NCBI GenBank assembly: GCA_017893485.1
Contig: CM030362.1
Coordinates: forward strand, 184,720,175 to 184,784,174
Direction: 5' to 3'
From: Hemerocallis citrina
Taxonomy: Eukaryota > Streptophyta > Magnoliopsida > Asparagales > Asphodelaceae
Length of the DNA stretch: 64,000 bases
Within the stretch, counting starts at the first letter, position 1. The number at the start of each line of letters is the position of its first letter. The position numbers and the translations under genes are program-made. Shown here piece by piece: positions 55,555-64,000 of this stretch. The notes beneath the pieces are model-generated. The model was not told where the DNA came from and did not search any database. It saw nothing but the letters and a program-made list of their open reading frames with translations.

Positions 55555-56053
55555 TAGGGATGGTATACCGTACCGTATCGTACAATTATTACTCTACCGT
55601 CTACTGTATCAGAGTACTCGATACACAAATTTCTCTATCGTTACCGTGCCAAGATTTTGGTACTACCGAGTTCGGTAATACCAGAATATCGGTACGGCAT
55701 TGGTAATACCATGGTAGTACCAGACATCAATTAGCTCAAATATTAACATTCATATAAATGACAAAAGAATGATAAATAAGCTCAACATAAATATATATAT
55801 ATGAAGAAGTTTCAACATAAATAGTTAAATATATATATGAAGAAGTTCCAATAATCAGCCAATGACAATTTTCAAACAAGACCTAGCCAATGTCAATTCT
55901 CAAAAAAAGGAAGAAGGGAAAAAGGAAGAAGAACTGAAGTAGGAGTATAACTGGGGTGATAAATTGAAAAAGAAATAAGAAAAATGGGCCTGGACCTAGG
56001 TCTAGGCCTGGATTTTTTAAATATAAAAATTAAATTAAATATATATTAATATT

Positions 56054-57236
56054 TAGGGCTGTTCATCGGTGCGAAACCGAACCGAACCGAAATTTTCGGT
56101 TTGGTATATTTGAAACCGAAATCCGAACCGAAACTAATACTAATAAAATTCGGTTTGAACCGAACCGAATTTTATCGGTTCGGTTCGGTTAATAACCGAA
56201 TAACCGAACTTTTTGGAAGTTGTTTAATTTTGAATTTTACATGTGATCAAGGTCAGTGAAAGTTCCGGGATCGATCAGACTAGCATCTTTACCATATGTT
56301 TCCCAATTCTCGCTCATTATAAAAACAGAGATTTTAAAAACAGAGGCAGGCGCATGTGAGATGTAACATGTAACATTTTTTGTTTTGTTTTGTTTTGCAA
56401 GTCCAGATCTCACACTTGATGGAGTGGACTTTTGAGTCCATATGATATGAGAGCCTATGTTATTTATCCAGGTTTCTTTAATTTTCATTAGCATCCTTTA
56501 GAAGTAATACATATTTTTAATTAAATTTTATTTAATCACAAGTCTCCTTGCTTGGTTGCTTGGATTCTTTCAGCTCAAGTGGGAAGATGATGCAGGATCC
56601 ATATGGATCAATGGAACCAAGTACTCACTCAAGCAGCTGCACTAGCATTCCCCATCCGAGCATACCATTAATGGTCGTAGGTGACTTTAATCGTATAAAT
56701 ACTTAAAATTAGATAGCATCTACTGTATCGTAATGGTGGTGTATATTGTGACTACATATATAAACATGTGTTTTCAAGGTGAAAGGTTGAGATTTTCTGA
56801 ACACTACTTCATGTATTTGCAGATACGCTCTAGTGATGCACATGGTTCATGAGAGTGCTGACAAAAAGCTTGCTGTTGTAGGCGTCCTCTATACGAGAGG
56901 ATGGCCTGACCAGTTCCTTGCTACTTACATCATGGACAGCGAATTTGAGAAAGCGTAGACCGTATTATATTAAATTTGTAATTCAGTCTCCTTATAAATT
57001 TGTAATTCAGTCTCCTTAGGTCCCATTTACCCTAGATCCTAGGAGTAGAATTTATTTTGGTCCAAAAAAGTTCGGTTTTTTGTTTGGTTCGGTTTATTTA
57101 GAAGCCAACAAAAAACCGATCCGAACTCTCTAACAAAACTCCGGTTTGGATCAAAACCGAACCGAAAAACCAAACCAAATTGGTAAATTTCGGTTCGGTT
57201 CGGTAATCGGTTTTAACCAAAGTGTGAACAGCCCTA
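56054..57236. mobile_element. Non-autonomous hAT-like element C (nested), carrying a gene fragment
   Basis: Termini TAGGGCTGTTCATCGG and, inverted, TAGGGCTGTTCACACT, with perfect TTAATATT duplications (56046-56053 and 57237-57244). CGGTTCGGTT motifs fill both ends. The interior carries a carbonic anhydrase fragment in the plus sense. It inserted into element B. Confidence 0.88.
56574..56958 (+). pseudogene. Captured alpha carbonic anhydrase fragment (two exons)
   Basis: Exon 56574-56690 follows an acceptor (TTCTTTCAG) and encodes LKWEDDAGSIWINGTKYSLK, then the zinc-site motif HSPSEHTING, where the preceding Trp codon is TAG (56643). Intron 56691-56822 has GT...GCAG ends. Exon 56823-56958 continues with ALVMHMVHESADKKLAVVGV and ends in TAG at 56956. 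This is the centre of plant alpha carbonic anhydrases, which hydrate carbon dioxide with a zinc ion held by three His. The N-terminal third and the C-terminal part are absent. The intron is kept, so the capture was at DNA level. Confidence 0.88.
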
Positions 57237-57550
57237 TTAATATTCATCAATGATTAGGATTGATGAGTTAAACTATTACTTGGTACGGTACGGTATACCA
57301 TGGTATCAGTATTGGGTACCAGTACCATACCATATAATTTCGATATGGTACAATACCGAGATTTCAGTACTGTATTACCAAGATTTCGGTAATATATGGT
57401 ATGGTAACGGTATGGTACGGTATGGTACGGTAATATGGTATTTTTTGACACCCCTACCTTCTATGTCAATAGTTATAATAATAATTTTTTTGACTACCGT
57501 AAAAAAACACAACAAAAAAGATTATTGTCAAAAAAAAAAGTAATTAAAGT

Positions 57551-58284
57551 TGTAATTCCCCGCAAAAAATAGCATATGGCTATTTTGCATCATAATCTGT
57601 GCGCAATTGAGAATTGCACGCGATTGTGTATTTTTCTAATAACAAATGATTGTTATTGAGAAATGATATGGCTAAAAATAGGATTAAATCGGGACCGTTC
57701 ACATCGGACACGAATCTTAAAGCTCAGGGGTAAAACGGTAATTTCACATACAAATGGGTCCGAAACGGGTACTGGGTCTCCTTCCTCGCAGATCCAATAA
57801 CCCGCGAACGGATCCACCTCAACTGGGTACGGGCCCCAACCCGAGACACACCCAGTCCAGAAAAGATAGAATTAGGGTTTCTGATTAATCCTAATCAACG
57901 GCTCTGATTCACATCTATCTTTTCACCGGGAATTAAGGGATTACATTCCTAATCTGATTACGAGGATTTTATGCCTTATCAGATCACAGGAATCACATTC
58001 CTTATCTGATCCTAACGGCGACTATAAATACCCCACACCCATCTCCATTAAGAGGTAATCAATCTTTTTCTAGTTAAACGCTCTTTCATAATCATTTCTG
58101 GTTACTGACTTGAGCGTCGGAGGGTGCGTCGCCGGGATCAACCCCGGTGTCTCGCACTTCCTTGCAGGTGAACGGCGGGAGTCAACGGTCAAGCTCCGGC
58201 GGAACAGGTTAGGTTTGCTATTCAGGTTTTACACGAACTCACAAATTCTATCTGTTTGCCCCCACACCAAATTTAGCGGCAACA
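57551..58284 (+). repeat. 5' LTR of the TR-GAG element
   Basis: TGTAATTCCCCGC to TTAGCGGCAACA, 734 bp. The left edge is the TG-start after TTAAAGT; the right edge is set by the primer site 3 bp later. A TATA-like CTATAAATACCCC lies near 58021, and part of the LTR matches 3168-3743. Confidence 0.75.
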
Positions 58285-58287
58285 GAT

Positions 58288-58305
58288 TGGCGCCGTCTGT
58301 GGGAA
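58288..58305 (+). other. Primer-binding site of the TR-GAG element
   Basis: TGGCGCCGTCTGTGGGAA, the primer site typical of plant Tat-lineage and related gypsy elements, where it pairs with a tRNA 3' end. Confidence 0.8.
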
Positions 58306-58355
58306 AACCAAACGAATAGCAGCCCCTCTTCCCGTTGGTCCGATCCTCTCCAGCC

Positions 58356-60119
58356 ATGCCTCCTAGGAAAGTCAGGTCCAGAGGGTCCAACCGCGGGCCC
58401 AACCCTGCCGATCAGCAAGAGGTAGTCCCCGTCCAACCCGCTCCGCAGCAGGGACAACCCCCACCTCAAGTGGAGGACCCTCTTCAACAAGATCAGCCTC
58501 CTCTTCAGAATCAGGAACCCCCCAAGGGTCCCACCGGTCCTCAGAATGCCGGTGCGGGGGGCTCCCGCATGAAGCAACCTCTCCATCAAGACCGCGTCTC
58601 CATACACAAAGCCTCTACGGATTCCATGGCCTCTCATAATCCTCAAAACCGGCAGAAGGTGGAGGACTTACGCCACCGTCTGGACGAGAAGCGGGCCCGA
58701 GAGGGAGCCTCCCGCCAACAACGTCCGGGTGAGCGATCCCCTCACCGCCGAGACTACAGAAGATCCCCTGTCCGAAGGGGAAGGAGGGAGTCCCCCGAGC
58801 ATTACAGAAGGAGGCACTCCCCCGCAGATCGGCAACGGCCCAGGAACAATGAGGCACCAATCACCCGTGCCGAGTTCCAGCAGTTCCAAGCAATGGTACA
58901 ACAGGCACTCAACCTCCGTCAAAACCCTAATGAGCCGAAGGCCCCGTCCCCTCCTCCAGTCCGAAGCCCTCGCCGACGGTCCCCATCTCCTCGTCCCGCT
59001 CCTACCAACTCCCGGCGTACCCCAAGTCCTCGTCGCTCCCGAAGTTACCATCGCCGCAGCCCTCGCTCTCCCTCCTACGAAGACGAGTCTAGAGGCTCGG
59101 CTGATTACCGTTGGAGGGACGACACCATGTATCGCCGTCTTCATGAGGTAGAGAGGCGCCTGGGTCAGATAGGTCGAGAAGAAGAGCTTAGGGGAAGGAC
59201 CCTACGTCCTACTCGACCCCCTTTCTCCCGAACCATTGTGGATGCACCTGTGCCGTTCGGCTTCAAACCTCCCCAATTTGAGACTTACACCGGGGAGACT
59301 GACCCCGTTGACCACATTGAGAGCTTCAAGACTCTCATGCTCATCCACCAAGCTTCCGATGCCCTGCTGTGCAAGACATTCCCTGCTACTCTCATGGGGT
59401 TGGCTCGGGAATGGTACTCCCGCCTCGCCCCGTCTTCCATATTCTCCTTCGAGCAGTTCGAAACACTTTTCATCACCCACTTCGTGAGTAGCAGGCGCAC
59501 AGAGAAGACCAGCATCTCACTCCTCCAGCTCAGGCAAGAGAAAGGTGAGAAGTTAAGAGACTATGTGAAGAGGTTCACAGCTGAAGCCAGGTCTATAGCT
59601 TCCCTCGACCAATCTGTCGCAACGGCCGCCTTCCAATCCAATGTCTTCAATTCCAGCCTCCGCTCCTCTCTTGCTAAGAAGCCTCCACAGAACTTTGCCG
59701 ACCTCCTTCTCAGGTGTGACAAGTACATTCGTGCCGAAGAGGCCGCCTACCTTCCAAGTCTCGGAGGGTCTACCTCAGGGACGAAACGGAAGTTGATCGA
59801 AGAAGAAGAGGCTAAGAAGCTTCAGAAGGACGGCAATGGCCAGCACCGCCCGACTCCTCGGTTTGAGAAGTTCACCCCCCTCATTGCTAATATATCAGAA
59901 GTCCTTATGGAGGTGGACAAGGAAGGACTACTCCGCGCTCCCCCAAGAATGAATACCCCTGGCAAGAAGAGGGACAAAGATAAGTGGTGCCGCTTTCACA
60001 GGGACCACGGCCACGACACGGATGATTGTCGGGCTCTTAAGGAGGAGATCGAAGAACTCATACAACGGGGGCACCTGATCAAGTTCGTCCAAAAAGAGGG
60101 GGCCGAGCTCCTCCCCTGA
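58356..60119 (+). CDS. gag: Intact Gag of the TR-GAG element
   Basis: 587 residues from ATG 58356 (MPPRKVRSRGSN). The first third is Pro/Gln-rich, then Arg/Ser-rich with SPRRRSPSPRP-type repeats, likely RNA-binding. The retrotransposon gag domain follows from about residue 305 (FKPPQFETYTGETDPVDHI, EWYSRLAPSSIFSFEQFE, LRQEKGEKLRDYVKRFTAEA, LAKKPPQNFADLLLRCDKYI). The C-terminus has CRFHRDHGHDTDDC and LKEEIEELIQRGHLIKFVQ, the usual end of Gag before protease in Tat-type elements. The stop follows at once. The frame is uninterrupted, so the protein could be made, unlike every pol in the window. Confidence 0.93.
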   Translation: MPPRKVRSRGSNRGPNPADQQEVVPVQPAPQQGQPPPQVEDPLQQDQPPLQNQEPPKGPTGPQNAGAGGSRMKQPLHQDRVSIHKASTDSMASHNPQNRQKVEDLRHRLDEKRAREGASRQQRPGERSPHRRDYRRSPVRRGRRESPEHYRRRHSPADRQRPRNNEAPITRAEFQQFQAMVQQALNLRQNPNEPKAPSPPPVRSPRRRSPSPRPAPTNSRRTPSPRRSRSYHRRSPRSPSYEDESRGSADYRWRDDTMYRRLHEVERRLGQIGREEELRGRTLRPTRPPFSRTIVDAPVPFGFKPPQFETYTGETDPVDHIESFKTLMLIHQASDALLCKTFPATLMGLAREWYSRLAPSSIFSFEQFETLFITHFVSSRRTEKTSISLLQLRQEKGEKLRDYVKRFTAEARSIASLDQSVATAAFQSNVFNSSLRSSLAKKPPQNFADLLLRCDKYIRAEEAAYLPSLGGSTSGTKRKLIEEEEAKKLQKDGNGQHRPTPRFEKFTPLIANISEVLMEVDKEGLLRAPPRMNTPGKKRDKDKWCRFHRDHGHDTDDCRALKEEIEELIQRGHLIKFVQKEGAELLP

Positions 60120-60440
60120 CCATCACCTCTTCCAAACGAACAGTAAGGCCCGCCGAGCTTCAAGACTCAGCTCCTCCCAAGAGGTCCTCACCTTATTGTA
60201 GAAGTAGGATTCTGATTTTCAATAAGGCCGATGCTTGTAACTCGGCCAACAGCATGTAATAATGGCTCGCCCTATTGGAGCAGCCACTTAGTTTATTTCA
60301 ATAAAATTTTACATCTTTTCATTGAAAATTATTGCTCTTGCTTCTCTATCTCTCCGAGTCACGACTCTCTTAAATGGTGGGTTCGGAGTCCAGCTTCTTC
60401 TACATGGCTGCTCCCACAACTTGCTAAGCACTTCACAACG
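60120..60440 (+). other. 3' untranslated segment after gag
   Basis: Non-coding but conserved with the minus-strand copy at 1060-1390, including GGCCGATGCTTGTAACTCGG and TTATTTCAATAAAATTTTAC. AATAAA near 60300 could serve as a polyadenylation signal for a short gag mRNA. Confidence 0.6.
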
Positions 60441-61610
60441 GGTTCGGAGTCCAACACTTGGCTCGATTCTACTTCGCAAGTTCGCTCCTAAGCGGACTAG
60501 AAGTAGCTCACCATTCGAAACTGCTCCTGCATCCCTCAAACTAACCTCACGATGGTTCGGAGTCCAGCACCGGCTCGACTCTTCTTCCTCGGCTCGTCCT
60601 TAGTCGAGCCAGGAGTAGATCGCCGTTCGAAATTGCTCCTGCAGCCGTTGAATGGATCGGAGTCCAACACTTGGCTCGATTCTACTTCGCAAGTTCGCTC
60701 CTAAGCGGACTAGAAGTAACTCGCCATTCGAAACTGCTCCTGCATCCCTCAAACTAACCTCACAATGGTTCGGAGTCCAGCACTCGGCTCGACTCTTCTT
60801 CCTCGGCTCGTCCTTAGACGAGCCAGGAGTAGATCGCCATTCGAAATTGCTCCTGCAGCCGTTGAATGGATCGGAGTCCAACACTTGGCTCGATTCTACT
60901 TTGCAAGTTCGCTCCTAAGCGGACTAGAAGTAACTCGCCATTCGAAACTGCTCCTGCATCCCTCAAACTAACCTCACGATGGTTCGGAGTCCAGCACTCG
61001 GCTCGACTCTTCTTCCTCGGCTCGTCCTTAGTCGAGCCAGGAGTAGATCGCCGTTCGAAATTGCTCCTGCAGCTGTTGAATGGATCGGAGTCCAACACTT
61101 GGCTCGATTCTACTTCGCAAGTTCGCTCCTAAGCGGACTAGAAGTAACTCGCCATTCGAAACTGCTCCTGCATCCCTCAAACTAACCTCACAATGGTTCG
61201 GAGTCCAGCACTCGGCTCGACTCTTCTTCCTCGGCTCGTCCTTAGACGAGCCAGGAGTAGATCGCCGTTCGAAATTGCTCCTGCAGCCGTTGAATGGATT
61301 GGAGTCCAACACTTGGCTCGATTCTACTTTGCAAGTTCGCTCCTAAGCGGACTAGAAGTAACTCGCCATTCGAAACTGCTCCTGCATCCCTCAAACTAAC
61401 CTCACGATGGTTCGGAGTCCAGCACTCGGCTCGACTCTTCTTCCTCGGCTCGTCCATAGACGAGCCGAAAGTAGATCGCCGTTCGAAATTGCTCCTGCAG
61501 CCGTTGAATGGTTCGGAGTCCAACACTTGGTTCGATTCTACTTCGCAAGTTCGCTCCTAAGCGAACTAGAAGTAGCTCGCCATTCGGAACTGCTCCCACA
61601 ACCTTAAACT
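60441..61610 (+). repeat. 214-bp tandem array built of two alternating monomers
   Basis: The phrase AGTCCAACACTTGGCTCG recurs at 60448, 60661, 60875, 61089, 61303 and 61517 (213, then 214 each). Within each unit a 113-bp monomer (AGTCCAACAC) alternates with a related 101-bp monomer (AGTCCAGCAC). As 214 is not a multiple of three, the many short open frames here rotate through all frames and are not genes. Confidence 0.95.
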
Positions 61611-62603
61611 AATCTAACGATGGTCGGGGTCCTATGGCTCGACTTTACTTCATCGGCTCGTCCTTAAACAGGGCGGAGGAAGATGGTCATTCCGAACTGC
61701 CCCCACGACCATACGAGCCGAGCTACCCATCTACCGCCAAGCAAAGCAGATGAAGAGCGAGAAGAAAAAGAGGCTAACGGGTCAGGGTCGGATCCAATAC
61801 CCTCGGTCCGACCCATACCCTTCTTAGCTCCTTCATTCTTCTCCTTCTTCAGTCTTCCCGCCAAAAGTACCCAACACTTCTGCTCTTCTTCACTGTGCGA
61901 AAGAACGAGGCAGGGGAGAGAACCCGAATGCCTCTCCTCCCCTTCCTCTTTCTTCTCAAGGCCAAGCTCTTTACTTCACTTACCTCCAAAGCAGAGCTCT
62001 TCTCAGCGAGTTCGGAGCTAAATCTCTCTCCTAGAGTTGCTCCTCAAACTCCTCGTCCAGATGGCTCTCCTAGAGCCGAGCTCTTCACTCCGCTCGCTTC
62101 CAAAGTGGAGCTCTTCTCCACAAGTTCGAAGCACAACTCTCTCCCAGAGTTCCTCCTTAAACTTGTCCCTCAAATAGCTCTTCTCGACGAGATCGGAGCT
62201 AAAACTCTCTTAGAATTGCTCCTTGCGCTCACTTCAAAGAATGGGTCTTCCCATGGCTCTTACGAGGATCTTCCCAGCGCCGCTTCTCCACTATGCGAGA
62301 GAACAAGGCAGAGGAGAGAACCCAGATGCCTCTCCTCCCCTTCCTCTTCTCCTCTTCTCCGAGCTACTACGGGCAGAGGGTGAACTACTGATGCGCCGAG
62401 CCGAGGTACCGGGGTACCGACCCTCGTATATGGCAAAAAATCGTCCCGAGGCGATTTCGCCGTTAGATCATCTCAAAATTCGCACCCAATCGTGATGGAC
62501 GGATCAGATCGCGCTACGTCACCACAAAATGACAAGATAACGTTTTCTCGAAACTCGTGCCTCTTGTCTCGTGATTCGCGCCACGATCGTGATCAACCGT
62601 CCA
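61611..62603 (+). repeat. Transition region with first copy of the larger repeat
   Basis: Starts as degenerate monomers, then unique-looking sequence with poly-pyrimidine tracts. GAGAGAACCC blocks occur at 61916 and 62314. The segment 62038-62411 recurs at 63627-64000, offset by 1,589 bp. No gene recognised. Confidence 0.8.
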
Positions 62604-63763
62604 GATGGCTCTTCTACAAATCGAGCTCCCCACTCCGCTCGCATCCGAAGCGGAGCTCTTCTCAAACGAGTTCGGAGCTAGAACTCTCTCCTAGTGTTGC
62701 TCCTCAAGCTCCTCTTCCTGATGGCTCTTCTACAAATCGAGCTCCCCACTCCGCTCGCATCCGAAGCGGAGCTCTTCTCAAACGAGTTCGGAGCTAGAAC
62801 TCTCTCCTAGAGTTGCTCCTCAAGCTCCTCTTCCTGATGGCTCTTCTACAAATCGAGCTCCCCACTCCGCTCGCATCCGAAGCGGAGCTCTTCTCAAACG
62901 AGTTCGGAGCTAGAACTCTCTCCTAGTGTTGCTCCTCAAGCTCCTCTTCCTGATGGCTCTTCTACAAATCGAGCTCCCCACTCCGCTCGCATCCGAAGCG
63001 GAGCTCTTCTCAAACGAGTTCGGAGCTAGAACTCTCTCCTAGAGTTGCTCCTCAAGCTCCTCTTCCTGATGGCTCTTCTACAAATCGAGCTCCCCACTCC
63101 GCTCGCATCCGAAGCGGAGCTCTTCTCAAACGAGTTCGGAGCTAGAACTCTCTCCTAGAGTTGCTCCTCCCGCTCCTCTTCCTGATGCCTCTTCTACAAA
63201 TCGAGCTCCCCACTCCGCTCGCATCCGAAGCGGAGCTCTTCTCAAACGAGTTCGGACCTAGAACTCTCTCCTAGAGTTGCTCTACAAGCTCCTCTTCCAG
63301 ATGGCTCTTCTACAAATTGAGCTCCCCACTCCGCTCGCATCCGAAGCGGAGCTCTTCTCAAACGAGTTCGGAGCTAGAACTCTCTCCTAGTGTTGCTCCT
63401 CAAGCTCCTCTTCCTGATGGCTCTTCTACAAATCGAGCTCCCCACTCCGCTCGCATCCGAAGCGGAGCTCTTCTCAAACAAGTTCGGAGCTAGAACTCTC
63501 TCCTAGAGTTGCTCCTCAAGCTCCTCTTCCAGATGGCTCTTCTACAAATCGAGCTCCCCACTCCGCTCGCATCCGAAGCGGAGCTCTTCTCAAACGAGTT
63601 CGGAGCTAGAACTCTATCCTAGAGTTGCTCCTCAAACTCCTCGTCCAGATGGCTCTCCTACAGCCGAGCTCTTCACTCCGCTCACCTCCAAAGCGGAGCT
63701 CTTCTCCACAAGTTCGGAGCACAACTTTCTCCTAGAATTCCTGCTCAAACTTGTCTCTCAAAT
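62604..63763 (+). repeat. 116-bp tandem array
   Basis: GATGGCTCTTCTACAAATCG and close variants recur at 62604, 62720, 62836, 62952, 63068, 63184, 63300, 63416, 63532 and 63648, exactly 116 bp apart each time. Units carry GTTCGGAGCTAGAACTCTC and AAGCGGAGCTCTTCTC. Similarity between units is very high, so the array has been recently amplified or homogenised. It shares the GTTCGGAG core with the 214-bp array. Confidence 0.95.
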
Positions 63764-64000
63764 AGCTCTTCTCGACGAGATCGGAGCACAACTCTCTCCT
63801 AGAGTTGCTCCTTGCACTCACTTCACAGAATGGGTCTTCCCATGGCTCTTACGAGGATCTTCCCAGCGCCGCTTCTCCACTATGCGAGAGAACAAGGCAG
63901 AGGAGAGAACCCAGATGCCTCTCCTCCCCTTCCTCTTCTCCTCTTCTCCGAGCTACTATGGGCAGAGGGTGAACTACTGATGCGCCGAGCCGAGGTACCG
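63627..64000 (+). repeat. Second copy of the 62038-62411 segment
   Basis: Co-linear with 62038-62411 up to the window end, with few differences. The 116-bp array is therefore enclosed between two copies of this flank. Confidence 0.9.

Larger units (their letters stand above)
55555..57456. mobile_element. Non-autonomous hAT-like element B (outer)
   Basis: Termini TAGGGATGGTATACCG and, inverted, TAGGGGTGTCAAAAAA, with perfect 8-bp duplications. Its ends are built from ATACCGTACCGTATCG-type motifs that pair with GGTACGGTATGG at the other end. Without the nested element C it is about 711 bp. No coding content of its own. Confidence 0.85.
57551..64000 (+). mobile_element. Gag-only LTR retrotransposon (TR-GAG type) with satellite-like tail
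   Basis: 5' LTR, primer site, one intact gag frame, then nearly 4 kb of non-coding tail in tandem arrays, running off the window. No pol genes are present after gag. The minus-strand copy at 719-3743 has the same plan, so gag-only is a family trait and not a local deletion. Elements of this kind must borrow RT and integrase from a partner. The purine tract and 3' LTR lie beyond 64000. Confidence 0.85.

Noticed and set aside
56237..56494. Minus-strand frame ending ENWETYGKDASLIDPG in hAT-like element C
   Set aside because: It looks protein-like over about 25 residues, but I recognise no family and cannot support it as a gene.
60231..61607. Many overlapping open frames of 60-95 codons on both strands
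   Set aside because: They repeat every 214 bp in rotating frames inside a tandem array, so they are by-products of the repeat.
1..64000. CRISPR arrays, bacterial operons, rRNA genes or organelle DNA
   Set aside because: None seen; the tandem arrays lack the repeat-spacer pattern, and the content is that of a plant nuclear genome.

Overview
This window is nuclear DNA of a flowering plant. It is almost entirely nested transposable elements, and I found no intact host gene. The plant origin rests on Ty3/gypsy elements with a chromodomain (Tekay/Del type), plant-type Ty1/copia elements, CACTA (En/Spm) transposase remnants, hAT-like and Helitron-like small elements, and two captured plant gene fragments: a D6PK-like AGCVIII kinase and an alpha carbonic anhydrase. 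I cannot name the species or decide between monocot and eudicot.

Layout. 1-718: minus-strand end of a Tekay-type element (partial LTR plus polypurine tract). 719-3743: decayed minus-strand gag-only retrotransposon (TR-GAG type). 3744-5938: plus-strand copia remnant. 5939-7487: no recognisable gene. 7497-8319 and 25871-26820: two halves of a minus-strand polyadenylated retroposon, split by a Tekay element at 8325-25865 that has 3.5-kb LTRs and a 5-bp target duplication. The 5' LTR of that Tekay element holds a complete 5.5-kb CACTA transposon (9067-14575) carrying a kinase fragment.

26830-31730: minus-strand CACTA transposase genes, split by a small defective copia element (27756-30732). 31731-44586: minus-strand large retrotransposon derivative with 3.8-kb LTRs and no coding interior, itself interrupted by a perfect solo LTR (37442-41265). 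46379-53186: complete but mutated minus-strand copia element with 1-kb LTRs. 53410-57456: a cluster of small DNA elements, including a nested pair of hAT-like elements, the inner one carrying a two-exon carbonic anhydrase fragment. 57551-64000: 5' LTR, intact gag and a very long satellite-like tail of a TR-GAG element; its 3' LTR lies outside the window.

The nesting gives a relative order of events, because target duplications can be matched across insertions (for example GATTGTAGC on both sides of a 19-kb interval). The two autonomous-type elements look recent, since their LTR pairs are near-identical by eye, but both have nonsense mutations that look like C-to-T decay.

The observations I would follow first are: a likely 92-bp intron joining gag and pol in the Tekay element; matching splice-donor and acceptor signals and tRNA-like Pol III box pairs inside the long LTRs; the satellite-generating tail of the gag-only element; and the two gene captures.
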